Assembly: GCA_030490835.1 (NCBI GenBank)
Contig: CM059972.1
Coordinates: 31,785,452 to 31,849,451, forward strand
Reading direction: 5' to 3'
DNA length: 64,000 nucleotides
DNA from: Annona cherimola
Taxonomy: Eukaryota > Streptophyta > Magnoliopsida > Magnoliales > Annonaceae
The notes beneath the pieces are model-generated. The model was not told where the DNA came from, searched no databases, and worked only from the letters and a program-made list of their open reading frames with translations. The position numbers and the translations under genes were made by a program. Below, in pieces: positions 49,235-61,790 of the stretch. Position 1 is the first letter of the stretch, and every line of letters begins with the position of its first letter.

Positions 49235-52200
49235 AGATAATTTGCAAATATACCTACTTAGTTTAATTAAAATTATAAATATACCCACATAGTTTCAGAA
49301 ATTATAACTAATAACTTTTGTATAGTTTAACCATAATTATAAATAAATCAATGTCATTACAACATCATCACGACGTGGGTGTATTAGCAAAAATATACAA
49401 ACTACGTGGGTGTATTTGTAATTTCAAAAATTAAGTGGTATAGTTAGTTTTTGCAAATACTTCACATAGTTTAAACATAATTACAAATAACTCTCATGCT
49501 ATGACAATATATGTGGAACCCTAACCCAAGTAGGCCATATGTATGTATTCAACGAGTATATGATGATTATTTGTGGATTATGGAATTATGAAGGCATTAT
49601 GTGATTTTTGCTAATTATGGCAATTAGGGTTGTGGGTTAGCATTAATGATGTGATCAATGATTTTGAGCTTAAATGAGACAATAAGTTTATAATGAATTA
49701 TTTGTGATTTAATTGTGCAAAAATATCATGAGAAATCATTTTCCATTATTTAAAATGAATTATGGGAATTAATGTGGAAATTGACAAGTTTGATGGAAAA
49801 TATTGAAAAATTCATAACTTAACGTCTAAAAAGCGGATTCAAGTGAAATTTGAGATAAAAATTGTTAATATTAGGCTTGGTATTATGGAATAAAAAGATT
49901 ATGAAAATTCTTGATGAAATGAGAATTTTCAATTTTTAAGTCTAAGTTCATTTCAACCGTCAACTTTAAACGGCTATATCGGGAGCTAGAAAACTCGGAT
50001 TGAGTTGAAATTTGAAACGGTTGAATGAAATGGTGAGATAATTAATTTGAATGGATTGGATTATGCATAAAATATTAGAAAAGTACCTGCAATGAAAAAG
50101 GTAAGCAAGTTTGACCCATGCACCTCAAAAGCACCAAAGCATTTATGAGGGAGTACCATACTAAGTGCTTGAGACAAAAGCTAGGGTGAGGTGTCCATTG
50201 CAGGGATTTTGGATGGGATTTATGTATTTAAATAAATTGCAAAATTTCATGAATTATCTAACCATTTAATGCATGTTATGATGGAATTTCCAAGTCATGG
50301 AGAAGGTGGCAAGGCATGGATGACCAAGGGCAAAGGGGCTGCCTAATTTGAGTTTTTTTGATTTTTTAAAAATGCCACATGTTGCTTTGATGAAAGTACA
50401 TGAATTGTGCAACCAATAATGGAAGGTTTCAGCAATTAAAAAATGCAAAAAGGGTGATATATACTGCTGAAACCGTAGAATGTAGTGTGAGTGAAATAAT
50501 ATGCAGAAAAATGACAATTTTAGCTATTTTAATAATTTTTCCTAATGCCAAATTTATGGAGGAATTAAAGGGTAATTAGGGGCATGAATTACCCACGTTT
50601 TGGTGATTAAAAAAAATGTAAAACTTCTGAAAAATCCAACAATAAGTTAACGTGCAAAATTTGACAGATTTAACGTGGATTGAGATGCAGATTTTATGAT
50701 TTTTGTAAAAAGTAAAAATGCAATTTTACTTGGCCCATATTCACCCACCTCGTATGGTAGATGGGGGAGCATTGAATGAGTGTGGAATTGCAGCACAAGT
50801 GGGTCCCACAAGTGGGAAAAATCCAGCAACATGCATAAGGGCATTGCACGTAGAGTTGAGATGGAATTGTGGAAAATATTCTAAGTATTGAAAACTACCC
50901 AAGGGAACCAGCAACCCACAATTTTTCCCAGCAAAATAGATGAGAAAATCAAAGGAAAAAGGAAGGAAAATTGGAGAAGAAATTACTTCAAGTTGCTAAG
51001 ATTTGATTGGCTACAAATCCAAGTAAGTACGTGATGATTTTGGGTTGTCTAATTTGAGTTCTTAAACTCAAAACTTGGAAATGAAAAGCATGCTTAAAGA
51101 ATCTGTAAAATGATGTTTTAACATGCCTTTGCATGAATATGGATTGGGTATTAAGTTTTAATCATGAATTTTTAAGTTAAAGTTGATGGAAATGGAGTTA
51201 AGCATGCATAAGGGATGAAAAATCCAAGTTGTTAAATCCTAAATCTCCAAGCTAAGTTGCTGTTTTGATTTGATATTTTGATTAAGCTATGAATCATGTA
51301 TTCATGCCAAATATATGAGGGTTTGTACTTAAATAATGAGATTTTGAAGTTATGGAATGCAAAATATGGATTTTAACCTAATTTCTTAATTTTTGGGTTA
51401 AAAATGATATGGAAATGAACTTGGATGTTTTATGTAAGCTATGTAGGGTAAAATACCCTAGAATTAAGGTATGTTGGATGCCCAAAAGATTTGAAAAGAA
51501 TAAACCCTAAATCTGATTTTTAGGAATTTTTGAAGTAATGCATGTATAGAGTTGAAACGGGTCTCAAAACGTGTGGGGTACCCGCTGTTTTGAGAAATGG
51601 AAATGAATGAATGTTGAATATGTGTTAAACCCTAGAAATGGGTTGAGAAAATGGATTTAATTTTTGTAAAATTCGGATTTTAGGGCTGCCCATAGTTATG
51701 TGTCAAAAGACACATTAAACGGGTAGAAAATGGGTTCCAAAATTGCTGTTATGGGAACCTATGAAGAATGGATTTTAAACCCCATGAAAATACCTTAAGT
51801 AAAGTGGTATTAAAGGGTAATTAACCCGCTGAAAAATGGATTAAATTTCTGAGTTAGGAAAATTTATGAAATGCATTGTGTTTAAGTGCTAAATGAGCTT
51901 ATGTGAAGGGATAACGGTAAACGGGTGATGAATGAGCTATGAAAAATGTTTTTATGCAAAAATGCATGAAAATGAGATGAATTCCATGTTTATGGATCTT
52001 TTTGAAATGATATGATATTAATCCAAAATTTTGGACTTGATTTATGAAGCTAAGGCAATGCTATGTACGTAGAAGAAACACTCGTATGTGTGTTTTGAGA
52101 AAAATGGGAAAAAGGGCAAAGTAAGTTTAATGAAGCTATGAATGATGTATATAGAATGAATTTTATGATATTTGAATGAATACTCTAATTTTAGGGTTAT

Positions 52201-53650
52201 ATGTATATGCTATGTTGTATAATAGCCGAATGTGTGTAATTTATGATAATGGGTGCAAAATAAGCCATATATGTGTATAATGACTTGTGAAGTCAAATGA
52301 ATGATGGATGTATATGAAATGGGTTGGAAAACTGAGTTGAATGCAAGCAAAGGAAATATATGAATGTTATATCATTCTTATATGTATAGGAAAAGGCAAA
52401 GGGATAAGCGAAACGGGAAGCTAAGCAAGCGAGGTAAGCAAGCAGCTTTCTAAATGATTTTGGTTTTCGTTACAAGGTGTTTAAGGATGGTCATTCCTTG
52501 TTTATATGCGTATTGAAATGTTTATTTCTATTGAAATAAATGATTGCTTATTGTTTCGCAATTATTCATGAAAAGTGATGAAGTATGGATTTGAAACGAT
52601 GTTTCAAATGGATGGTGCAAAGAATTCTCTACATGAGAATGACAAGTTCCATGTGTAAGAGGGTATATGATGTCGGGGTGACTAAAAATCATGCATGTAA
52701 TGGAAATCAAGTAGGCTAGTCAAGGTAGTAAGTAGACAAGGAGTCCCCCTTGACGTTGCCAAGTCGGTAGGTCCGGCGCCAAGGATGGAAAGGATCATGT
52801 CATGAAAGAGGGTTCCCCGTGCTAGCGTACCGTCACATGAAGGATAACGTCATTAATGAAAATGATGAATTTGCACATCCAATATTTATGAAATGTTTGC
52901 GAATGGTTTATGTGAATGGTTTTTCATGAATGATTTTCATGAAATGTTTATGAGAAGGTTTTTACTCCACAGGTAGTTGAACACTTGATAAGTGTCTCTA
53001 CTGAATGGAGGGAAATGTTTTTAAAGAATGTTGCTTTCAAAATGAATTGCCTGCAAAATATACAGCTTGCTTACTGAATTTCGACTTACGTTTTGTTTTC
53101 CAAACCCATAGACAGGTGAAAGGAAGGAGGCAAGGAGCACAGGTGGAGATTCAAGGATGAACGAATTTCCACGAGTACCTGTGTATGAACCTAAGGGTTG
53201 AATGGTTACATGAATGTTAACAATTAAATTGTTATTTAATGTTGTATATGAATTATGTTATGTTTTATGCCTATGAATTGGCGAAAATTTTTTATGGGTA
53301 ATGCTAAGGCATGAAATACCATGATATAGTTAAGTATGAAGATTATGAGATGACATGTGTAATTCTCAAATGATACAATGGCCTAAAATGGCATTTGATG
53401 GAAACTTGAAACAAGTGGAATGATATAAAATCCTAAGGAGTTAGGATTAACTGGATAAAAATCCAATAAGAACCCGCCGCGTGATCAGGGCAACAATTCT
53501 GATTCACATTTACCAATCGATAGATCCTGAGGTAAGGATGTGACGCTCGGGCCGGGGCGCCACAATATAGTAACAACATTATAATGACATAGGAGTTATT
53601 TGCAATTATGGTTAAATTATATGGGGGTTATTTGCAAATCACTTTTTTAT
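49235..53650. mobile_element. Small foldback element interrupted by the solo LTR
   Basis: 49235-49511 (taatttgcaaatatacc, gggtgtatttgtaattt) and 53565-53650 (taatgacataggagttatttgcaattatgg, gttatttgcaaatcac) form one repeat with inverted ends, split by the LTR. Net length about 360 bp. A related copy is at 9100-9300. Confidence 0.5.
49512..53564. mobile_element. Very long solo LTR (4.05 kb)
   Basis: It begins TGTGGAACCC and ends GGGGCGCCACA, with inverted TGTGG/CCACA termini, and is flanked by the perfect 5-bp duplication atata (49507-49511 and 53565-53569). The start sequence does not recur inside, so it is one LTR, not an element with two. No open frame of note exists in 4 kb. Long LTRs of this kind are known in Ty3/Gypsy lineages such as Tekay/Del and Ogre; the GC-rich end (gtgacgctcgggccgg) fits that group. 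The orientation is not certain. The internal region was presumably lost by LTR-LTR recombination. Confidence 0.75.
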
Positions 53651-53652
53651 GT

Positions 53653-53942
53653 TGGCATGTTTGGTAAATCATAAAACTTTCTTAACTAAAAACTTTTGAT
53701 AAAAAACTTTTTCACTCTCTACATTACCCTATTATTTAATTATTTATTCACATTTTTATATATAATTATCTTACTTTTCAATCATTTATTCGCAACTATC
53801 TATATAACTAACATATCTATTTTAACTTTATTCTACTTACTCATCGTAACTACTCAAACGATATCACATTATTTTTCATCAATTTGAAAACTTTTACACT
53901 AATTTTTTTTTTTCAAAATTTTGCCACTTTCCAAACACGCCC
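53653..53942 (-). mobile_element. Tourist-like MITE, 290-bp type
   Basis: Ends ggcatgtttgg and ccaaacacgccc; interior matches the family (tcaatcatttattcgcaacta, tctattttaactttatt). The target duplication is unclear. Confidence 0.7.
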
Positions 53943-55147
53943 ATGAATAAAATTTTAGATGCCGAGAATAAAACATTAGAAGAAGGTAAACACATCATAC
54001 CCACTCGGGCCAATTGTATGATGCTAATTATATCAAACTTCTCAAGACATAACATATATTGTAATTTTTTTAGAAATTAACCATACCCAATTAAATTTAT
54101 GAATACCCATCCAAGTTGCACTGTAATAGAATCTTTATTGTTGGTATATTGTTGGAATTCTAAAGGCTCAGTTTGTTATCAAAGGGAAAATGTGTGGAGA
54201 AAAAGTTTACAAAAGTAAAATAGTGACACAATATTGTATGACTAATGATTATGAGTAAAGGGGAATACAATTTAAAACAAATAAGATAATTATACAAAGA
54301 TGAATGATTCCGTTAACTTGGGGTAAGTAAGTGTCTTGTTTAGCTCGCATTCAAAAACACATTTACAATGTTTTTTAAAAAAAAAAAAAATTTCTTCGTA
54401 TATTTGTTTATCAAAGTGTATTTAACATATAAACTAAAATTTATCATTTTTGAATATATATATATATATTAAGATTTTTAAACATCTATGTGTATATATG
54501 TATTTAAAATACTCTTATCTTTAAAAAATCTAAAAAAATTATATACACATATCAAAAAATGGTAAAACTTTATATATATATATATATTAAATACACTTAA
54601 ATAAACAAGTGTATAAAAAAAAATTAAAAAATGTTGTAAATGAGTTTTTTGAGTTGAGTTAAGTAAGACATTTGTTTAGTCTAGACAAACAAGTTCACAT
54701 CTCTTATATCAGAAGTATTAAAATGATTAAAATATGAGTGTAAAATAGTTGGATGTACGTTTGGATAGCTTCAAGTATAGTATAAGTATTAAAATGATTA
54801 AAATATGAGTGTAAAATAATCGAATGTATATTTGGATAGCTTCAAGTACAGTATGAGTATTAAACACCTTTAAATAGCGGCAAATGGAGTAGAAGGAAAT
54901 ATAATGGGTTGAGAGTGATGCCATATCACAAGGGTGTAGTGGGAAAAAGCGATAATGAGTAGGACAAAATATAAGAAAATGAATAGAATACAAGGACAAA
55001 AGTAAAAATTAAGATAATTAAATAATTAGCATAGTTAACATTTTTATTTCATCAACTCCACTCCATTTGCAGCTATTCAAGCAATTTAGCACACTGTTCA
55101 ACATGTTTTCCAATATAATGTCAATTCAACAAGGTTGCCACGACAGT
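53943..55147. other. Intergenic DNA with repeat fragments
   Basis: About 53990-54130 ends ccatccaagttgcactgt, the right end of the Mutator-like family. About 54390-54650 is a diverged foldback copy of the 13.0-kb family. 54713-54860 is a 71-bp tandem repeat. No gene is recognised. Confidence 0.45.
54713..54865. repeat. 71-bp tandem repeat, just over 2 units
   Basis: The block aagtattaaaatgattaaaa...tttggatagcttcaagta occurs at 54713 and 54784, with the start of a third unit at 54855. Confidence 0.8.
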
Positions 55148-55634
55148 GCAACTTAGATAAGGTAAATATTAGTTGATTCATTAAACATTTTAAATAGACA
55201 GAATAGGCTCTTAATAAAAAAATAACTAGTTCAATTTGGTTATAAAAGGTTCTAATATCAGAGTATGCAGAACCAATCCGAATTACTAATATATGTTTAA
55301 TATATATTTCCTGAAAATATCTTTTATAGGAAAAAATGTAAATATATAGAAATTTGTTTAATTCTTCTATTCTCTATTGAATTGAATAAATGTATTTTAA
55401 AAATTATATTATTATTATTTTGATTATACATTTTTAAATAAGACTTGTAATAAAATTATAGTTTTTAAATATAATATAAAAAACTATTTTAAATAACCGA
55501 TTTAAAATTAAAATTGAAATCAACTGGAACTTAAAAAATATGATAGGATAAACTTAAAATCAACCCTACTAATAAGAATTTTTTTAAAAATGGAATAAGC
55601 ATAAAGTGAAACCCAAACCGCCCAAGTTACACTT
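55148..55634. mobile_element. Mutator-like element, relative of the kelch-intron copy
   Basis: The interior (gaattactaatatatg, acttgtaataaaattat, taaccgatttaaaat) matches 32750-33120. Ends gtgcaactta and cccaagttacac correspond to the family termini. No coding capacity; the target duplication is not readable. Confidence 0.6.
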
Positions 55635-57870
55635 CCGAAATTTCCTTACCGTGGCAATTTGGGATTTTAGAGATCAGATGTGGCTGAAGACCACATGCAT
55701 TTTCCACATGCACAGCGACGGCAAACGTACGAGATCCATGAACCGATGGCTGAAAGTGAAAGTGGCGCATGGACTTGAGAAACCCGTGATTCTGCAGCAA
55801 GTCAAGACTACAGATTTCGTGCGACGTACGGCACAGCCAGCGTTTTTTTACCTTGGCAGTTTGTGCATGTGCATTTTTTTAAAAAAGAAAATTCATTTCA
55901 TATTCAAAATATTTATCCTTAATTTTTAATACACCGGTAACATTTCACAAATTTCTTTTACACTTGTAATATTTCATCATAAATTTTTATCATATTCATG
56001 TTGATAACACAACTGCCATAGTGTCATCTATCTTAGTTGAAAAGAAGATTTCACTCATTTAAAATTATTCAACCTTAATACAAATTTTAAATTATCAAAT
56101 GTCATATATAGGAGCTTTAGTATTAGCAATTGAGCTGTTAAGGTTAAATTGTTTTAATTAAGAATTTTTGAATATGTAAAATCGTCTTTTTAAAAGTAAG
56201 GGTGAATAAATAAACCGTGAAGCCGCGGAGCTTCTGCATGCTGCAGACGCAAAAATGGCTTTTGCTAAAAAAAAGGTAATGCACACGCAAAAATTGCGTC
56301 AGTGACATGGTTTAAAGTAGTCACATTATTTCAAATTATGTTTAGCACACTACTTAAAAAACATATAGAATGCCAATGGTTTAATAGAATCAGCTGCATG
56401 TAATAGCAGCATTTTTTAAAATTTTCAAATATTTTCCCAGATTATTTATTTTGTTTATTACTATTTGTTTTCATCATGTCATTAAAAACTACTTAAGATT
56501 TATATTTTAAAAAATTAGCATCATTTGGAAGTGAAAATATAACTATTAATTTTTTTTTGTTGGAAAAATGTGTGACTTAGTCTTGAATTGGCTCAAGTGG
56601 AACTTGTTCAAGACCTTTTCAAAAAATGTATTTCACCAATTTTTTATTATTACTTATTTAGAAGCCGTTTGGTAAGTTACAATTATAAGGGAACTGAGGA
56701 AATAAAAAAGTCAAAGTAATTAATTATTCTTTTACTTAGGAAATAAAAAAGTTAAAGTAATTAATTATTCTTTTACTATGCTATTTTCCATTTTCCCCTC
56801 ATATTTTATTCGTATTCTCGCATATTTTCATTCACTTATCTATTTTCATTTTTTCTCATTTTACTTCTATCATATTTTATTAGATTCCATTCTTCCTATT
56901 CCTCTTGTGGAGAGGGAAGAGCATTTACTCTCAAGCAAAATATTTTTTTTTGACAAAAATAGGTTAATATTCTTACCTTACCTCCTCGGCAATATGCTAG
57001 AGAGGCTGGGAGAGAAGCTCAGCCTTTTGGATACAACCTGAAAAATTGTGCAAAATCTACTCTTGTTCACAAAGAGTTGTCATTGACACCACTACAAAAG
57101 TTCTATTGGCACACATATAAAAGTAATCAAAACAACCCTATCCATTTTGCTATTCACACCTTTAGGGGGTGTTTTAATCGATACAATATTCTCTGATTGA
57201 ATTTGTATTTGGGATAAGAATGTAATTATCTGTATTGAAAATGAGTAAATTGTATTGAAAATAGGTAAATTTGCATTGAAAATTAAAAAAGCTCTCCTGA
57301 CAACTGAAAAATTATCTTAAGAATGATAATACATATTCAATTCAAGAATCTTATATGATTTGGATCAAGCCCTTAGTTAATGAACCTTGTCGGCCATCAC
57401 GTTAGAGGCACGACTAATATCCACAAGTCTAACAGTTTAAATAGGGTTAGGTTAGACATTTTGAAAATATTAATTATACAAATTGAGTTGAATTAACCAT
57501 TTGAAAGTGGGTTAGTATAAGTACTAGGAAGTTGATCAACCTTATCTAACTCAATTTTGTTGGCTAATCTAAAAATAATCATATATGATCGAATGTACGA
57601 AAAACTTACAGAATGCATTAGCACCAATTAAATACTTTTTTCTAGAAATGTCTCAATTAGATGTCTCTAAATGGAACAAGGTTCATATAAGAGAAGGAGG
57701 GTAGTTTGATACTGAATGGTAGTAATTTATTGCATGGCAATGGGTTTGCTAGTGCGGTAAAAGAGGAAGTGAGGAAGTAAGAAAAAAAAATATTTTAAAA
57801 ATGTAAGAATAATGTGATACGATATTAATAAAATATAATTAACACAATAGTTATGTAAATACTAAATTTG
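55635..57870. other. Intergenic DNA, no recognisable gene
   Basis: 55640-55860 is GC-richer and open for about 100 codons without a recognised domain. About 55900-56220 is a copy of the dispersed repeat of 2790-3180. 56698-56775 is a 41-bp tandem duplication (ggaaataaaaaagt...attcttttact). The rest is AT-rich. Confidence 0.4.
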
Positions 57871-57879
57871 GGTGGTTTG

Positions 57880-58140
57880 AGAAGCGATAAAATTTTAGAT
57901 GTAAAACTTTTTAAAATAAGAGAAAATAATGTGATATGAGACAAATAATAAAGAGGGAAAATATAATAAAATTAAAATAGATAAAGTAGTTGCACGAGTA
58001 GTTGTTGTGTAGAAATGATTGAAAAGTAAAATAATTATATAAGAAAATGTGAAGAAATGATTAAAAAATAAGATAGCTGAAAAGAATAAAAAGTTTTAGA
58101 ATAACAATTTACAGTTTAAAAATTTTATTGTTGAACAAAT
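57880..58140 (+). mobile_element. Tourist-like MITE, degenerate copy
   Basis: The interior (gatgtgatatgag-like, aaatagataaagtag, gtagaaatgattgaaaagta) matches the family; the ends are decayed. Confidence 0.55.
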
Positions 58141-58290
58141 ATACCCATTAGATAAAATGAAAAAAGTAAGATAGCTAAATAATAAACATATACTTTGAGG
58201 GTGTTTATTAACACAAAACAAATATACCCATTGGATAAAATGAAAAAAGTAAGATAGTTAAATAATTAACATATACTTTAAGGGCATCTA
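58138..58290. repeat. 83-bp tandem duplication
   Basis: The block aatatacccattrgataaaatg...aaataatwaacatatacttt occurs at 58138 and at 58221, with few differences. Confidence 0.8.
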
Positions 58291-58476
58291 TTTACACAAA
58301 TTTTTTGACAAAATTTTTCAATCTAAAATTTTTTACTCTCTATGTTTTTTAATTATTTTTTATTTCTTCTTATACAACTATTATACTTATCAATCATTTA
58401 TACACAACTAATCATATATCCAACATATCTATTTAAATTTTATTATGGGTGTGTTTGAGAATGGATGAAACTTTTG

Positions 58477-58757
58477 GGGTGTGTTTGGGAATGAATAAAA
58501 CTTTTGATGAAAAGTTGTAGAGAGTAGAAGTTGTCAAATGATGTGATATGATAGGAGTAATGATGAGGAATGAATAAGATAAAGTTGAAATAGATAGGTT
58601 AGTTGTGTTGTTAGTTGTGTATAAATGATTGAAAAGTAGAGTAGTTGTATAGAAAAATATGAAGAAATTATTAAAAAATATAGTAGTTGTAGAGAATGAA
58701 AAGTTTTAAATTAAAAAGTTTTAACTTGACAACTTTCACTTATTACTAAACACACCC
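58477..58757 (+). mobile_element. Third-level Tourist-like MITE, 281 bp
   Basis: Starts GGGTGTGTTTGGG, ends AAACACACCC, flanked by TTG at 58474-58476 and 58758-58760. It is inserted 30 bp inside the left end of the second-level element. Confidence 0.9.
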
Positions 58758-58977
58758 TTGATGAATAGTTTTGGAGAGTAAAAGTTGTCAAATGATGTGA
58801 TATGATAGAGACAATGATGAAAAGTAAAGAAAATAAAGTTAAAATAGATAGGTTAGTTGTGTGGGTAGTTGTGTAGAAATGATTGAAAAGTAGGGCAGTT
58901 GTATAGAAAAATGTGAAAAAATAATTAAAAAATATGATATTTGTGGAAAGTAAAAAGTTTTAGTTTGAAAAGTTTTA

Positions 58978-59268
58978 GGGTGTGTTTGTTTAGAATAAAA
59001 AAGTGTCAATTAAAACTTTTCAATCTAAAACTTTTCACTCTCCAGAATTACTTTATTTTTTAATTATTTTTTCACATTGTTCTACACAAACTACCATACT
59101 TTTCAATTATTTCTACACAACTACCCATACAACTAACCTATCTATTTTAACTTTATTCTTTTTACTCTTCATCATTACTCCTATTATATCACATCACTTT
59201 CTATTAATTTGACAACTTCTACTCCAAAAACTTTTCATTTAAAGTTTTACCTCCAACCAAACACAACC
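58978..59268 (-). mobile_element. Third-level Tourist-like MITE, 291-bp subtype
   Basis: Starts GGGTGTGTTTG, ends CCAAACACAACC, flanked by TTA at 58975-58977 and 59269-59271. It is inserted near the right end of the second-level element, in opposite orientation. Confidence 0.9.
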
Positions 59269-59380
59269 TTAACTTAACATTTTTTGCACGTTGCCAAACA
59301 CACTCTATGTTTATTTTTTTTCATTACTCATACCATGTTAGTTATTTTGTTTCATTTTAAAATTTTTTACCGCCACAGCC

Positions 59381-61790
59381 TCTGGACTCTGCCAAAATCG
59401 TTTTTTGAAAATTACACCCGGAAGAGCCGAGAAACCACTTTTTTACGTAAGATTGCAATCAAACGGACACGTGTGGGGAGTGGGGACTTGCATGATGTGG
59501 CAATTCGGAATCCCAGCCCGTTTTTCGGCGAGGAGGCAGGAAAGGGAGGGATAATTAATAATTTGCCTTCCTGGTGGAAGTAGGTATACTCGTCCAGCTC
59601 TTGTTTGCAAGGTATGCCCATCCATCAGGTGTATGTGCCAGAGTAGTGCAATAATCTGAACCGTCCATCAGGTGGGCCCTGTCAGTAGACCTTGTCTCGA
59701 TGCTTTCGCTCATCTGAAATGCTAGCGCAGCCGCGAAGCCAGGCTTCAAACTCAAAAAGTCATGGTAGAATTTATCATGTCTCTACTCTCTAGATAGCCC
59801 AGCCACAGTGATATTCACCCCTTTTCCCTGGCCATTGGAACCGTTTTAAGTTCCGTCTGCAAGTGTGATGGGCATCATTGGCTTGGACATGATGGTCGTG
59901 CTCGTCAGACGAGCACAGGGATCAGATCACTTGGCTTTATCGTCTGTAGAAGACAGATGTGGGTTCCATGGTTTTGTTCTGCATGGAATCTGCTGGGAAA
60001 AAAATAGGCCACTTCCTTCACTCAGCTAGAATCTGATTCCCATGTTCCATCTTTCCTCAAGCCCACTTTGTTAAATGGTGGGAAGATTCCATGTATTAAC
60101 TTAATATATGGAATCTGATATCTTTTCCTTGCAAGTTCTTTTATGTAGTGTATATATTCAATCACACCCGCCATACAAAAGCAATGCTTAAAAAAATGTT
60201 CGGTAAGGGTTCGTTTGAGCAGATACAAAAGTAAATGTGGAAAGGAAAAAAAAAATAAAATTATATATATATAAAATGAAAAATCAATGTGCCACGTAAG
60301 TGCAATGATTAGGATTTAGGAGGGTACTAAATAAAGTCAAAATAAATAAAATAGCTGAATGTAAAAATGTAAAATATAATTAAAGTATAGAATTAACGAT
60401 ACAAAAAATAGAATAACTGAGTAGTTAAGATGTCAAGCTATAGCAAGAAGTATATGAGAAAAAGTGATAATTTTTTTAATCCTTACATATCTCGAAACTA
60501 ATCTTAAGTGTCTATTTAGCATTTGGTAAAAGGAAAAAAATACAAAATTTCCTTATCTATATTTGATATATATAATTTGGCATTTTATCTATCTAATTAT
60601 TACCTTTGCATTTTAATTAGTTTTCACATCTTTTTTATTTAATTAACTATCCTATCTATTTTATCTTTATTTTATTTATTAAGAGTTTCGCTTTCATGTA
60701 ACCAAGTTACATAGAAGTGGTCCCATGTAGCCCACTTAGACATTGATAATTGTTTTAAAATCAAATCTATTTATTATATTTAATATCATTTGTTTATCTC
60801 TGAAACCGAGTTTCATCACAATCAAGTATTTTTATAGGGTTACATTTGTTGAAATATATATTCATGTGTAAATTATTGAAAATTCTTATATTCATTTACA
60901 CATGTATTAAAATGTAACAATATTTTATAGAATTATTTATCTATCTAGAATAATATTGTAGATGGTTTAGATGTTGAAAATAAACTTCAAAGTTAATATT
61001 TAATGTTAAACTATTTTATTATATTGATTTTGAATGGGGCCCATGCAAACTGATATTAGACAAGTAAAAAAGTTTTCAAAATATTATAAATAATGCTAAA
61101 TATAATAGATAGAATTGATTTTCCATAGGTTTCATACAAGTTGAATCGATTTACTAATAATCATTATCCTTATTTGTATATCACATTTTCATGTTTTCAA
61201 AATTTTTTCCCATAGTTTTTTGCTTCGTTTCTTTATTTCTTACCAAAATGCACTCTAAAAGAAAAAGGTTAATAAAAAAATTTCTATTTATGTTGACGTG
61301 ATATTTATCGATAATATTTACAATGTAAGATTGAAATGAACTTTATTCTAAGGATATATATTTTTATTATTTCGTAGTCAATATTGTTTCAATCTTATTG
61401 GCAGATTTGGCACTTCTAAGAAATTTACTCCTTTTTTTCATATTTTACCTCCATGTATGTAAAACCTGGCAAACTTGAAGTTTTTTTTTTTTTCCCAAGA
61501 AAATCCAAAACCCTTTGACCCATCCCCTCCCCCGCCAACGCATGAATCGTACAGCAGCCATTATTTGAAAAAAAAAAAACAAGAAAAATGTGGGAAAAAA
61601 GAAGAAGAAAATAGAGGAGAGGAGAGGAGAGGAAGAAAGGGAGGAAGAGAGGGAATATTTTAAAAGAGTACTCATGGGAGGGAGTACTCATGGGAGGACA
61701 ATCTTCTTTCTGGTTAATGAAAGTATACATATCTTTCATAAAAAATAATGACTATGATAATTTATAAATTAGTTAAATTATTTGAGTGTG
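59381..61790. other. Intergenic DNA with GC-rich patch and dispersed repeats
   Basis: 59390-59760 is GC-richer with open frames on both strands but no recognised protein. About 60850-61120 is a copy of the repeat at 8740-9060. 61600-61640 is a purine (gagag) simple repeat, and 61667-61698 repeats agtactcatgggaggg twice. No gene is called. Confidence 0.4.

Larger units (their letters stand above)
58447..59305 (+). mobile_element. Second-level Tourist-like MITE
   Basis: Starts GGGTGTGTTTGAG and ends CCAAACACACTC, flanked by TAT at 58444-58446 and 59306-59308. It holds two later inserts. Subtracting each insert and one copy of its 3-bp duplication (284 and 294 bp) leaves 281 bp, the exact length of the intact copy at 48724. 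Confidence 0.88.
58281..59380 (-). mobile_element. Outermost Tourist-like MITE of a four-level nest
   Basis: Family interior in minus orientation runs up to ...atctatttaaattttattat at 58446 and resumes after 59308 with gtttattttttttcattactcatacc, which is the expected continuation. The outer ends are decayed. It is split by the MITE 58447-59305. Confidence 0.65.

Noticed and set aside
49512..53564. Complete non-coding element with two LTRs (LARD)
   Set aside because: The start sequence does not recur within the span, so two LTRs cannot be delimited.
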